From: Cydia pomonella
Lineage: Eukaryota > Arthropoda > Insecta > Lepidoptera > Tortricidae
Length of the DNA stretch: 64,000 bases
Reading direction: 5' to 3'
Assembly (NCBI RefSeq): GCF_033807575.1
Contig: NC_084707.1
Location: 10,154,550-10,218,549 of the forward strand
The position numbers and the translations under genes were made by a program. The notes beneath the pieces were generated by a model. The model searched no databases. It was given only the letters and a program-made list of their open reading frames with translations, and was not told the DNA's origin. This document shows positions 34,801-46,564 of this stretch, piece after piece; the stretch's first letter is position 1, and the number at the start of each line of letters is the position of its first letter.

Positions 34801-36532
34801 CTTTTTCTCCAAAAAAATTGTTACAAATTAATTACTAACCGAATTTTAACATGAATGCGGCATGTCTCAAATTCACACAGCTACTTAACTACAGTTCAAA
34901 TTTATACACATACCTAATTTGTTTTTGAATCTTAATCAATCCTTCAGAATAACGAAACATACTTATCTGAAGGATTTGTGATCATAAAAATAATGTTTAC
35001 ATAGTTGCAGTTTTTGCGAATCTCCTTGAAATATGTACTCTTTAGAATTTAGGTAGGTAGGTACCTACTACCTTGCTAGACTTTCATGCAAATCTTACAG
35101 AAAAACTAAGTTGGTATTTAGTACCGTGCACATACCTATAGATAACGTTTTATTTTGTATTGTTATTAAAACCTATAAATTATATTAATATTGTTTTACA
35201 TCATACCATTATATATAAGTAGCTGAACTTAAATTTATTTTAGTAGCTAGATTACAAGACTCGTGTAAAATTTACGTAACGTTTATTAGGCTTAAGGTGC
35301 AGTAGGTCCATAAAACGGAGTTTTTAAAAAGTCGTAGCGCTTTGATGGATCACAATACGACTGTCATAAATTTAATTAGCAATCTTGAGGTTTCGCTCAA
35401 GAGAAAAAATCAAGAACATAGGTCTAAAATGTACTTTAAAAATTTGTAAGCTAAAAATATGAAAACTGCTTCCAAAAATCGGTAATATCATGTTTAAGGG
35501 AACATATCGATTACTTTATTAAATTAAACGCACAAAAAAATTAAAATAAAAAAAAAACTTGATATCCGCGCTCCTGGGAACGCAATACCATCTCGCTCAC
35601 GCTTACGCTCAGTGAGAGTGAGAGAAGAACATGAACTTATTGGGCCTTAAGATTGTTAGACTACCTATTCTACAATTCTTTGTAACAAATATATGAGATA
35701 TCCCAAAAAAAAAACTCATGGCATTTGATTTTAGAATAGCATGTGGTTTTTATAGTTCCGAGAATTTAAACAAAGAGTCTGGGTTCTTACTACAGTAGCC
35801 TACATTCGCCGCCATCACACGATTCCTAAAATTATGGTTTTACTAAATGAAAGCATATCCAATTAATTATAGCTTTGGCCTAGAAATAGCTGTCTCTGGT
35901 TTTGTTATCTACAGGATTGCTTGTTGCTGATTTAACCGACCGATTATCGACATCGGCTATAACTGGTTTTCGCTTGCAAATTTTGTTAAACCCACAATTT
36001 TGTTAAACTCACATGAAGAATTAAAGTTATCAATTAAATTTAATTGCAAAATCTCTAAAATAATCAGAGTAGTGTAGTTAAGCTCAGGTGCACGATCACA
36101 GCTAAGTGAGACGTCCGCAGGGGCGCACGCGCCGCGATCCGCTGCTAACTGTGTAGATCTTTCCCACGATTTATGCTCAACCTTCGATTTTTTTTAGTAC
36201 AGACCTCCGACAATGTGGGAAATAGAATAGAAAAATTAAGTAGAATCTACATAGGTATTTATCGAGTCATAATACTAATTACGATTTTATGATATTACTA
36301 CAACTGCTCCTCTATATTGAGACTTACCTAACAATAATGTCAGTCAGCATAGTTTAAATTGAATTTTAAATTTCTTTCTTATAAACTCGGTTTCAAGTTT
36401 TTCAGCGGTGACTGTTAATAGAAATTTGTTACCTATTTGTATATATAATTTTCATCCCTCAGTTCGACGTTTATGTGAAGCCAGAATGTAGAAAATGGTT
36501 TATAACAAGGACGGGTCAATTAATCTATGTTA
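34801..36532. other. AT-rich non-coding DNA
   Basis: No gene recognised. About 36085-36155 is a short GC-rich patch. A phrase near 35570-35625 ('cgctcctgggaacgcaatac', 'tcgctcacgcttacgctcag') looks repeat-like but has no partner in the window. Confidence 0.4.
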
Positions 36533-36534
36533 AA

Positions 36535-37064
36535 CAGGATGTTTATTTGGTCACCTGCAATAATTTACGGGGTGACCAATCCCGAATGAACGAAAAAAAA
36601 ATGGCTGTTTCATACATTTTGCCTGTCTGACCTTGACATTTTCTATGGAAGAGTATAATAATAATAATAATTCAGCCTATATACGTCCCACTGCTGGGCA
36701 CAGGCCTCCTCTCATGCGAGAGGGCTCGGGCTATAGTCCCCACGCTAGCCCAATGCGGATTGGGGACTTCACATACACCTTTGAATTTCTTCGCAGATGT
36801 ATGCAGGTTTCCTCACGATGTTTTCCTTCACCGAAAAGCTAGTGGTAAATATCAAATGATATTTCGTACATAAGTTCCGAAAAACTCATTGGTACGAGCC
36901 AGGATTTGAACCCGCGACCTCCGGATTGAAAGTCGGACGTCATATCCACTCGGCCACCACCGCTTTTTATGGAAGAGTAAAAAAAAAATTCGTGATTTCG
37001 GGGTTAATTCCATACTTATATCTTAACCCCATAAATTATTGCAGGTGACTAAATAAACACCCTG
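36535..37064. mobile_element. MITE of the 3184-3454 family, split by a SINE
   Basis: Ends 'caggatgtttatttggtcac' and 'gtgactaaataaacaccctg' match the copies at 3184-3454 and 43179-43345. The halves 36535-36655 and 36968-37064 make one MITE once the SINE and one copy of its 12-bp target duplication are ignored. TA follows the right end; the left flank is AA, perhaps mutated. Confidence 0.88.
36656..36967 (-). mobile_element. Complete tRNA-derived SINE with 12-bp target duplication
   Basis: On the minus strand the head contains a Pol III box A ('tggccgagtgg') and box B ('ggttcaaatcc') at tRNA-like spacing, followed by a body with 'accgaaaagctag'-complement phrases and an (ATT)n tail at the left end. 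Target duplications 'tatggaagagta' lie at 36644-36655 and 36968-36979. A decayed fragment of the same family is at 6013-6135. The SINE encodes no protein and would rely on a LINE for mobility. The frame at 36633-36842 is accidental. Confidence 0.93.
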
Positions 37065-37066
37065 TA

Positions 37067-38619
37067 CAGGTATTTAATGTTCTCAGTTAGGTTCGAGTTC
37101 TCGTACTGATAATAGTGTGGTAGTAATTGTCTTGTATTTATTTATCAAATAAAAATAATGATGTATTGAGTAACTTATAATAAACCGTTTTTGACTGAAA
37201 TGTAACAAGAAAAATTACAGATGTACATTTCTAATACCTATATAAGTATATATGATAATACGAAAAAGGTAAACGAATAAATATTTACTTCTGAAATGGA
37301 TTTTGATTTATACTACTTAAGTATGTATTATATTACTATTATAAATTATAAGTATTAGAGATGTGATTGAGAAAAGAATCGTTATGTTCCTTACGTAAAT
37401 TTCGCGATGTTGTATCGATAAAGTTAAACGTGACTTAGCCAACTGCTCTGTTACTTAACGGCCACCAATTCGGCATTAATACAAAAGACGTTACTGATAA
37501 TCTTAAAGTCATTTGTATCATTAATTTTAAAATATGCATCAGTGAAAATTAACATATAATGAATTGCCTTTGTGTGAACTTGCGCAATCACATTCATTAT
37601 TTTTTATAATAGTTCCGAATAACCTTCTTAAATATTATTCTTTCAAGGGTAGCTGTCATATTTTTAAGAGCAAAATACATACCTGTACACTATGGTGGTG
37701 TATAATATGTGCTTACACTCCGACAGTCAAGTAGGTAATATAAGGATTTTGCACTGGGAAGTTTTCTGTTATATATTTCACATTAATGAAATATTAACAG
37801 CGTGCTGCAAGTGCTTGGACACATTGTGAATGGTATTCATTCAAAAAGTGATCATGCACTTTTGCGGCTCGGTGTACCTACGTACGTAATCATTCGTACG
37901 TGTTGTAGAGTGTACCCTCTTATAAATTATTAATGCATCAGCATACTTGTCAATCATTAATGTCATATTTTTTTTTATATTGGTATATTTTATTTGAGAA
38001 TGACGGAAATTTTGGAAATTTGAACCAATAACAATGGGCCTAATTCCCCCATATTCTTTTGTGAGGGCTATAAGATTTGTGTCAGATATCATTATTGTGT
38101 ATATCTTTACCATAATTAATTTAAGAAAAAAGTACTTTTTGAATTAATGTATTTTCAGATGAATTGTTTACCTGTACTGTAACCAATCCTGTAAGCAGTG
38201 TTCTCTTGTTTCGTTCCGGCTACGGGCCATCGCCGCACGTAACCGTCCTGCGGTCGGGGCGCACGGCGCACCCGCCGGTTCCCGACACCCTATACTAATT
38301 AGATAAGCACGTGTCAGGTTCGCGGCCTGCTACATGCACTGCTTTCTCTCGGCGACATGCGAATACGTAGTCGATGTCCTGCACAAACTTGACGATGTTC
38401 TCTCTTTTATTTATCTATAAAGTTTCTAAATTAATTATTAGGCAGTATTATCGACTTGCGTAAACCTGCCCGCATTAAAATGAACAGATATCATTAATAT
38501 TGCTTCGTTTAACATTCCATATTTACTGTCTTCTTCTAAGTTCTTTTGTAAGCAATAAATATACCTGCAGTTAAGTGTTCGCAATTTACAGTGCAAATGC
38601 TTTTAGAGCTCTAAACTAA
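37067..38619. other. AT-rich non-coding DNA with one GC-rich island
   Basis: About 38205-38350 is CpG-rich ('gcggtcggggcgcacggcgc' region) and stands out strongly from 30% GC surroundings; it is a candidate regulatory element. No gene recognised. Confidence 0.4.
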
Positions 38620-38690
38620 TATTTATTTCATCACACTTGCTCATAAAAGGTGATGCGGTCCGTATATAATAAATCTCCTAGGTCTGTAAT
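38620..38690 (+). repeat. Short copy of the TCATCACACTTGCTCG repeat
   Basis: 'atttcatcacacttgctca' matches 20984-21002 and the inverse at 41660-41685. Similarity ends soon after. 'cctcacaagtgtgacgaaaa' at about 38728 may be an inverted partner. Confidence 0.55.
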
Positions 38691-38909
38691 GTCCTTAAGT
38701 CTGAAATTAGGCAGAAGTATTTTTTCCTCACAAGTGTGACGAAAAACATTGTGTGTATCACGGATAGTACAGACATTATGAACTCGTGATAATGAGGTCC
38801 TCGCCTTAGGCTTCGGGCTTCAATTCACGCTCGTTCGTAAACTCTTCTTTACCGCCCTTAATATGCGATGTACTATTTTACTTATCTCATCAAGAGGTTT
38901 TATATTTTT

Positions 38910-39682
38910 AACCGACTTCAAGATTTCAAAAGGAGGTTATCAATTCGGTATGTTTTTTTAAATGTTCGTTACTTCATAACTCCGTCATTTCTGAACCGAT
39001 TTTGAAAATTACTTTTTTGCTTGAATCTATATATATACAGATTGGGCCCGTTTTTGTCAAAACTCAGTTCTGATGATGGGATCCATGAGGAATCGAGGGA
39101 ACTCTTCAAATGTGAAGAGCATACATATAGTGTTTTTTGTATTTTCATCAACAAATCAAGCATTTACATTTAAAAAGTGACATTTGATGAAGTGGAACTG
39201 CTGATGATGATCAGAATGGAACTCTTCAACGATGCATAGTTCACGTTTGGCGATTTGTCCTCTTCGCTGTGTTTGTGAAGCACTTAGTATTTTCATCATC
39301 AAATCAAGCATTTACATTTGTGGAAGTGACATTTGATGAAGCGGAACTGCTGATGATGAACAGAATGGAACTCTTCAACGCCGCATAGTTCACGTTTGGC
39401 AATTTATTCTCTTCGCATGTTTGTGAAGCAGTTAGGTTTCAAGGTACATTTTTATCAAGCTTGAGTTTTGATGATGGATTTCATGAGGAATTGAGGGTAT
39501 CTATTTCTCAACTCTTTTAAGCAAACTTATAGCCATATTTCATGCATCGCGTGAAATAATTTATTTGAAATATAGTCGAATACCCTATTGCGGGTATTTT
39601 ACCAGTATTTTTAATTTCATTGTATGAAATCCAAAATCAACAATAATCTTTCTTTCACCGGTGTCCCTCATTGAAGTCGGTT
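38910..39682. mobile_element. 773-bp repeat with 11-bp inverted ends (AACCGACTTCA)
   Basis: Begins 'aaccgacttcaagatttcaa' with 'aaaggaggttatcaattcgg' and ends 'ttgaagtcggttttttttt'; the terminal 'aaccgacttca' and 'tgaagtcggtt' are inverse. 'tgaaccgattttgaaaat' lies inside. The ends are those of a very common insect repeat. The middle holds a local tandem duplication (39141-39436). It is non-coding. Confidence 0.8.
39141..39436. repeat. 148-bp tandem duplication inside the AACCGACTTCA element
   Basis: Units start at 39141 and 39289 with 'attttcatca' and share 'aaatcaagcatttacattt', 'gtgacatttgatgaag', 'ggaactgctgatgatga', 'gaatggaactcttcaac' and 'catagttcacgtttggc'. There are two units with modest divergence. 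Confidence 0.88.
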
Positions 39683-41599
39683 TTTTTTTCTTAAAAATTA
39701 TGGTTCAACATTTTGAAAAAGTAAATTATGTAAATTAAACACAGACTGAAACAAACGTAACAATTGTCATTCTAGTCTAGAACATATAAGTAGTAAGTAT
39801 ACCGCTGGCAAAGAGTTGGTGTATCACTTTTCTTCTTAATTTGTGCAGAATAAGTTCCTACTTCAATTGTTTACGCACTATGAAATTGCAAATTTAATTC
39901 TAAACTATCGTCACCCGTAGCTAATGTAATTGTTGGTTAACTATTCGTTATAGTGTTTGCTTTCTTTATTGCCGATAATGACACGCAGCGTGGACGATTT
40001 CTCATCGGCGCGGCGTCGCAGTCGCGGGCGCACGCAGGCTAATGGCGACTGATCTCGATGTACGGCTCGATAAACATCGCGGCCGCGCACTTAATGCTTT
40101 CGGACCGACACAAAAATCATCCCTCTATCATTTTAATGGTGACTCTCTTATCTACTCGCTTTGAGAAAGCTTATATTTCTTACGCTTGCGATTGTACTTT
40201 AAGCTGGTCTCATAAATAAAAACGCAGAATGTTGCAGTTGCAACTCATCATTAGGTGTTAATAAAAGTGATAGGTACTTTATTTATCTTAGCTTCAATAC
40301 ACGTACATTTGTGAATTCCCATGGGACTTTATTGGCCTAAGTTTTAAACACTGTCTATAGGGTAACACAAGTATACATAGATGTCGATCAGTGCAGCACT
40401 GACTGAATTCCTTAAGCAATAATAGCTCACGCCGCGGCCACCGAGTATAACGAGGGCGAACATTTTTGAATAAGTGACTAACAAATATTCTAATATCGAA
40501 TGAAGCCATCAACAGACTAACGAACGCAAAGGCTGTCAAGCAATTGTTATAGCATTCCGTGAACTGCACTGCACTTGGCTGTTAGACAAATCTAAATTGG
40601 TATATGGTTACTTCTAATTATGAAGGAATGAAATAGTGCGGGAGGCGTAATTTGTAATAACAGGTTATGAATTTGATCTGGATTTGTTATGAAAATGATG
40701 TGTCAGAATCAAAAGTGACATTTCTAATATTTTCACTCCGACGCGACGCTACGGTGAGATACTTACATGATACACACATCAGCATACCTACATCCTGCAT
40801 TAACTTCTAAAATCATAATATCATTTGACTTTGGAGTAATAGTTAGGGTAAAAAACCAAGGAACTAACCATCATCATCATACTTGCACATAAAACGTGGT
40901 ACCTACTTATTCCATTTAAACATAGTACCTAAGCTTAGTATTAAGTGCATAGCAGATATTAAAATGAATAAATGAGCGCTATCTCGCAAACAAACTGCGA
41001 CCGCAGTTTGGCGAGGAATAAAGGGTGTCACAATGTTATGTACCTTTATGATAAATAAACTAAAAAAAAAACCCTAGGGCGAATTTATTCACTAAACCAT
41101 GCGTGCCAAGGAGGTCGTAAGTATTTTATTATACCAATATATTAATAGTACATTGTACAACGAGGGGGGTAAGTGAAATTTTGGAAGCGAGGGTGGTAAT
41201 TCCTGCTTGCGACTGTAGGGAATAAAAGACCCGAGTTTGCAATATTCTTAACCCCAGAGTGGAAGGGAAGAAAAAAGCGGAAATTTATTAAGCGGAATGA
41301 TTCTTTAATACGGTGACATATTAAACATTCGTCCGCCAGTTTGTAATTTGTTGACAGGTTAGGTATCGAAGGCACAGACCTATTCGGCATTCAGCCACGA
41401 CTGAAAATTATGTGAAAATATTTTAAACAGCTATTAAATTAATCAAATTAAATATTTTTAAACATAAACAAACATATTAATTGATTAACGGCAGTATTTT
41501 TAAAGTAAAACTCATTTACGCCACTTGGCTTGTACTAATTACGGACATAATTAAAAAAAAAAGTTATTACTCCCTAGAGAGTTATAGCTTTTATTTCAC
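39683..41599. other. Non-coding DNA with a GC-rich island
   Basis: No gene recognised. About 39980-40100 is CpG-rich ('ggcgcggcgtcgcagtcgcg' region) and may be regulatory. A small inverted repeat 'caaactgc...gcagtttg' lies at about 40990-41010. Frames at 40294-40569 and 41142-41390 have no domain. Confidence 0.35.
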
Positions 41600-41695
41600 A
41601 ATCCATAAATCCCGCAGGAACAATATAGGCCTTTGTACTTCAGTACGCCTGCATGAAATAAGATATTTTTCGAGCAAGTGTGATGAAAAATTAGT
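41600..41695 (-). repeat. Inverted copy of the TCATCACACTTGCTCG repeat
   Basis: Read on the minus strand: 'ttcatcacacttgctcgaaa', 'atcttatttcatgcagg' and 'tactgaagtacaaaggc', in the same order as 20975-21060. Confidence 0.7.
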
Positions 41696-42154
41696 AATGT
41701 AGGTACTTAGTCAGGGGGTCCTATAGTTAAGTTCTGAAGATTTTGACTGATAGAATATAATACAAAGCTTTTAATAAAAGAAAGCATGTTTTATACTGAT
41801 CAAAACGTGTAAAATAAGTTAAAAAATCAGATCGCGACCTTATTTACTAATTTTTAACAGTTTTTACATTAATATAATAATATCAGTTAAAAATAAATCA
41901 TTGATTATATCCAAAATAGAGTTGTGATTTAAGACATCTATTATCTCAAGAAGAATTTACAAAATTCATACTTATATCCACTTATATAACAACAGTTTAA
42001 GGCTAATTCGAATACCGGTTTCATTGAGAAAGTTACTTAATTTATGCTCAGGAACGCACCCTTGAAATTAACGGACTTGAAAAAAAACATTGTGTCTAAA
42101 TTATAAACTTAAATAGATGTCATGTACTAAAGAAAATGTCATCAAGCATACATA
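41696..42154. other. AT-rich non-coding DNA
   Basis: Nothing recognised. Confidence 0.45.
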
Positions 42155-42420
42155 AGGTGCTAACAAATTAGCGTCCAATATTTTTACAGCTTATAGAACT
42201 CGGCTCCTGGAGTATACTCGTATTTAAGTATGAAACATTTTTTTTTAAATGACACGTTGATAATGACATTTACGGCAAACAATTGCTCACATGACAGAAA
42301 GTGTTAAACATCTTGTCAGGAAATGCACATGATGATTATTTTTAAATTGAATTATATATTTTTTATTCGGTAAAAATAAGTTTTCTTATTTTCTATTTTG
42401 TAGCTAATTTGTTAGCACCT
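42155..42420. mobile_element. MITE with 17-bp TIRs and CATA target duplication
   Basis: 'ggtgctaacaaattagc' (42156-42172) and its exact inverse (42403-42419) bound a 266-bp AT-rich element. 'cata' immediately precedes (42151-42154) and follows (42421-42424) it. No open frame. The 4-bp duplication argues against Tc1/mariner; I cannot fix the superfamily. Confidence 0.87.
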
Positions 42421-42483
42421 CATATACATTTTATTGTAAAAACCCGTTTTTACTTACAACGTATTGTCCCCAGTTAAAACTAG

Positions 42484-42640
42484 TTTTCACCTCAGCAGCT
42501 CAAACAAGCCTACTTTCGTCACTCCAGGGAGTGAGACAAAGTAGCTTTTTAATTTAGTGAAGGCCGTGAATACAGGAATAAAAACACTTGATGTTAATTT
42601 TTATAAACCTTTTATAAGTTCTCACTACTGAGGTGAAAAG
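42484..42640. mobile_element. MITE-like repeat, copy of 19357-19550
   Basis: Inverted ends 'ttttcacctcag' and 'ctgaggtgaaaa'. Shares 'cagctcaaacaagcctactt', 'tttaatttagtgaaggc' and 'gttctcactactgaggtg' with the 19-kb copy. No LINE interrupts it here. Confidence 0.78.
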
Positions 42641-42775
42641 TTGTATGCGTCACACGAGAGCAAAGTTATTTTACATCTCGTGTTTTTGAGTCCCGAGAAG
42701 CGAAAGATTCTATAATTGAGTCACGAGCGAAGAAAAACCAACTTTCCTCTATTGTTGCACAAATAACTATTTCCG
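42641..42775. repeat. Tail segment continuous with the MITE-like repeat
   Basis: 'acgagagcaaagttatttta', 'catctcgtgtttttga' and 'ccaactttcctct' match 20658-20775. Here the segment directly follows 'aggtgaaaagttgtat', so this locus is the unoccupied site for the LINE insertion at 19.6 kb. Confidence 0.78.
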
Positions 42776-43070
42776 TATCGTCTCAGTGAAAACGCGTTTT
42801 CACTAGTTTAAATTAGTTTTCCAAGGGTCTTGAAACTTCGTAGAGAGACAATATTAAAAAGCAAGAAACGTTATTTCATTATTTTTGAAAATTCGTCTCC
42901 TAAAAGGGTTAAAAATGGGGTCAATGAAATTTCGTAGAAAAACATAATGACTGAAAAATGTCACATAGGTATTGCCAAATTATTAACCAAACTGCCATAT
43001 TTTGCTGCGCAATATTCATGAAGAATTCAGAAATTGTCATATAGGTATTTGGAAATTTCGATCCATGCCA
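42776..43070. repeat. Probable decayed dispersed repeat
   Basis: 'cttgaaacttcgtaga' and 'aaaagggttaaaaatgggg' resemble the low-complexity 'ccctta/aagggg' family at 50.3-51.6 kb, but the match is loose. No gene. Confidence 0.35.
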
Positions 43071-43074
43071 CCGA

Positions 43075-43145
43075 GCCCGGCTGGCCGAGTGGTTCAGGCG
43101 TCTGTCGTGTAAACGGAGGACGCTGGTTCGATTCCAGCCCCAGGC
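43075..43145 (+). tRNA. tRNA-like cloverleaf (tRNA-derived repeat or pseudogene)
   Basis: A 71-nt cloverleaf can be drawn. The acceptor stem gcccggc/cccaggc has 5 of 7 pairs. The D stem gcc/ggc has box A 'tggccgagtgg'. The anticodon stem tctgt/acgga pairs fully (one G-T), and the loop cgtgtaa would give anticodon TGT (Thr-like). The variable loop has 4 nt. The T arm gctgg-ttcgatt-ccagc is perfect with box B 'ggttcgattcc', and a discriminator A follows. TTTTTT (43163-43168), a Pol III-type terminator, lies 18 bases downstream. Position 33 is G instead of the near-universal T, and two acceptor pairs fail, so it is more likely a tRNA-derived SINE head or pseudogene than a working tRNA. Confidence 0.5.
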
Positions 43146-43178
43146 AGTGGATGCCTTGGTAATTTTTTCCTTTGTATA

Positions 43179-43345
43179 CAGGATGTTTATTTAGTCACCT
43201 GCAATCATTTACGGGGTGATTATATAGGTCATACTGAGCAAATTTTACTATGGGACCAACCCCGAAATTGTGAATAAATTGCCTGTTTCTTACATTTTGG
43301 CTGTCTGACCTTGACGTTTTCTATGGTGACTAAATAAACACCCTG
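43179..43345. mobile_element. Internally shortened MITE of the CAGGGTG family, 167 bp
   Basis: TA flanks both ends. The left end 'caggatgtttatttagtcac' and right end 'gtgactaaataaacaccctg' are inverse. It keeps the left-arm inner segments ('tataggtcatactgagcaaa', 'accccgaaatt') but lacks the matching right-arm inner region present at 3184-3454, so it is an internal-deletion derivative. Confidence 0.88.
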
Positions 43346-43514
43346 TATGACATTTATTACGTTCATAGTTTAAATAGTAGAAGTAGTGTGACTACTTGTA
43401 AAAAACGCCAATCACAATATGTTCATAGGAAAGTAATTTAATTTGTTCTTAGACTGAATAAATGTGATTTTGTTCCGGCATTTTGAATATTTTCCAAAAA
43501 TTAAATCGACAAAT

Positions 43515-43675
43515 ACATTCTACTCGTAATTAATCATCGAACATGCCTCAAAATTTCACGAGAATCGGCTGATTGTGATCTGTTAGTAGAGGAGAACATC
43601 CGGACATACCAAAGCATTTTTGCCCACCTTAACTGCAACGGAGACTTTCGCTATCGCTCGGTCAATAACTATGTA
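43515..43675. repeat. Dispersed repeat end
   Basis: 'aatttcacgagaatcggctg', 'agaggagaacatccggacat' and 'aactgcaacggagactttcg' with 'ctatcgctcggtcaataact' form a signature I recognise from lepidopteran dispersed repeats. There is no second copy in the window. Confidence 0.45.
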
Positions 43676-44055
43676 TGTATGTAAAGAGTATTTATAAGAA
43701 TACTTCATATGTAACTTCATTAGAGCTGTGTTGTTTCTCAATAAAAGTAGCTTTAAAGCGTTATAAAATATCCAGTTTTATTAAGCGTACTGTATGGTAA
43801 GCACTATTAAATACTAGGTGGACTAATTTAGTAAATACTTGCTTGAAAGTTTGTCGTTTAAATTAATGACGTCGTATAAAAGTGTTATAGTGTTGCGAGG
43901 TGGCTAAGAGCCCTAACCTAGTATATTTTATGTAGCTCGTGACATGACAGTAATTGTATATTCTGTCTTTTTATTTTATTTAATCTGGCCTAGGGAATTA
44001 CTTAATTAATAATGTTTCGGTGTTTAGCACAGGTGTCTAAACTACTTAGTAATTT
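43676..44055. other. AT-rich non-coding DNA
   Basis: Nothing recognised. Confidence 0.45.
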
Positions 44056-44438
44056 AAGGGACCCCAGCAAGCTCGGCTCTCCATACAAACGTAGTTATCG
44101 CTCTCATTTTAAAACGACTAGCTAGATGCTAGATTGTTGTTACAATGTTTGTACTTACAATAGGATAAGGTATATCTAGTCCTGGCATTAGTTTATGTAG
44201 CTTCAGATACCATAGTTAAAAAGATACAGCGATTTTAAGTATTTCATACAAAACTTGTTTTTGCTTTATTTCGTTTGTTTTATAAACTGGAGCTATGTAA
44301 ACTAATTACAGGACTAGATATATCTCATGTCATTATATTTGCAATGTTTCATTACAGTCCGACACGTAGTTTTAAAATGAAAACGAAACTCCATTTGTAT
44401 GGGAGGGTGAAAATCGGCTGAGCTTGCCGGGGACTCTT
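44056..44438. mobile_element. 383-bp TIR element (GGGACCCC type)
   Basis: Left 'gggaccccagcaagctcgg' and right 'gctgagcttgccggggactc' are imperfect inverse ends (agcaagctcggc against ggcaagctcagc). The inner arms 'ctccatacaaacg' / 'catttgtatggga' and 'ttttaaaacgact' / 'agttttaaaatga' also pair. A colinear, end-less copy is at 15396-15652. It is non-coding, and TTTAA-like sequence flanks both sides. Confidence 0.8.
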
Positions 44439-46562
44439 TAAAAAATAGAAAATTCTGTAATTACCGAAGTCACAGTCAATCAAGTTTGCTGGATGTTAAA
44501 GTCACAATAACAAAGTCGAATACAACGCAAGCTCGGCGCTTGCCATAAGTCCTCACTCGCGGACATTGTTCGACGGAAAGTATGTGCTCGTAGGTTTGCG
44601 ACTAGCACTTCATAAAATTTGTTCTAACTATTTTATTTGGCATAATCATCACGCCTCATCACTATTTTATTACATCATGAATTTACTGGGATTATTTTGT
44701 AGTGTACTTCTAAACACCATTTCATAAATACACATGATGTAAAGAAAGATTTACTGGTGCTTTATTAAATAGCTATCTATATCTACTTAAGTAAGACGTT
44801 ATAAATACGTTGTTGGTAGCTTACCTGCATTGTTAAAGGCATAGTTAGATAGGCAAGTCGAGTGACATAATACGTAGCGTAGGTAGGAATAACCGTTTAA
44901 GATGAACTAACAAAATTCGATACGAAATTGTATTTCAGCCATAAATCATGGTCATAAATATTGTCTTCGTAGCAGATGTATTACCTACTCATGTTCGTTT
45001 TACTTGAGATAATAAAGATAAGACTTTTTATGTTTTCGGAGAGAACACGTGCCACCCGTGATTTAACGATTTTTACAGCTTAATATTGATCAAGTTATAC
45101 AATGTATGTTGTCTGCGAGTCCTGTAATGGGTTAGTGTTATCTTCCGGTCAGCGACACTGAGATTAATAGACTACAAATCACCGGTGGACTCGGTAAATC
45201 ACAGTGTTTATGAGTCATTCAAGTCTCCGGTGTGAGGCCGAGCGACCTCCGTACTGATTTGCAATCTCCATTCCTCGATCCAGAGCTTCGATATACTTCA
45301 TTTTAATATATCCATACTTAGGAACAAATTTGATTATCTAATTTATGTGCCGGCCAATTTGATTGTGTCAAGACTTATGATGCGCTACAAAAGCTTTTGG
45401 ATTAGTTATAAAAATTCGTATGTAATTATTTCAACAATATTTTCTCTCAATAGATAGTTGATATAGATATAGAAATATAGATGTATAGGATGCACGCATT
45501 GCGGGTTGTAAATTATTGCATTCTATAGTAACCACTCTTTCGTTTCTTTTTCTGTTCACTATGTTTAGCTATAGTTTGAAAGAAAACGAGATCATGCATT
45601 GGATTGTATTTGCAAAAGCTTTCATAAAAGCAATGCCATTAAGTGGCTGCTGTATCTGTCTACGACCGCGTAGGTTTTGTTGATGTGAATACAAGCCCCT
45701 TTGTAGAAAGTGTTCTATGTGCGTCGACGCAAAGCTTCCAGTTTTGGGAGCGAGCACGCACGCGATGACTGGCTTCATGAATATTTAGATGAGCAGTGCT
45801 TCATTAGCGCAGTCACTTGTTCGTCGAAGGAAGCGGGCGTGTCGGGATTGTGTTCTCCTGTAAGCCTGTGCGTCGCCGTCGGAGCACCTCTCAGTACACC
45901 ATGGGTTCATTGAACCAAACATGATTTATTTATATCCACATAATCTTTATTATTCATTCATATTTTTCAATTGAATTGTTAAATTTTAAATCGCTTATCA
46001 ATGATAATTAAGAATCATAAATTCGAATCATCTAACTGCTTGAGAGGATTTTAATAAAGAACAAGATATTACAATCGTAATCATAAGGTGCGATTAATCT
46101 TGTTGCTTATACAATTTTTAATGCCAAACTTAACATGCAGCTAACTGCTTCAATTATAGTTTTTGTGAAAACTAACGATTTAATTGTCTTATAAAAGTTC
46201 GTAAATCACGGCCCTATAAAAATGTAGGTGTTGTCAATGCATCAAAAACACTGGAATTAAGCCCCAGTAGTTATTAGCTATTGTTGAAGGATCCTGTGAA
46301 CTTTCACCTTATTAATATTCAATGATTCCCCTGTTACCTATTTAACCTCTCGCGAATCAACGCCATTGTTCCGACGCCGAAATGAAAGTTCTTTATATGC
46401 ATATTACATCTTCGATTCGACAGATTATCACGTAAACATAATGGGTATGTAAGCATGAAGGCATCGAAATTAATAAATTGAAATAAATATTCAAAGTAGT
46501 TATTCAGGTATTTATCGATATATTAAGATATAATGAAGAAGTTATAGGTGTTTTTCGCTTTC
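44439..46562. other. Unique non-coding DNA
   Basis: No gene recognised. About 45700-45910 is GC-richer with short frames on both strands (45569-45778 minus, 45710-45913 plus) and no domain. Confidence 0.4.
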
Positions 46563-46564
46563 TA

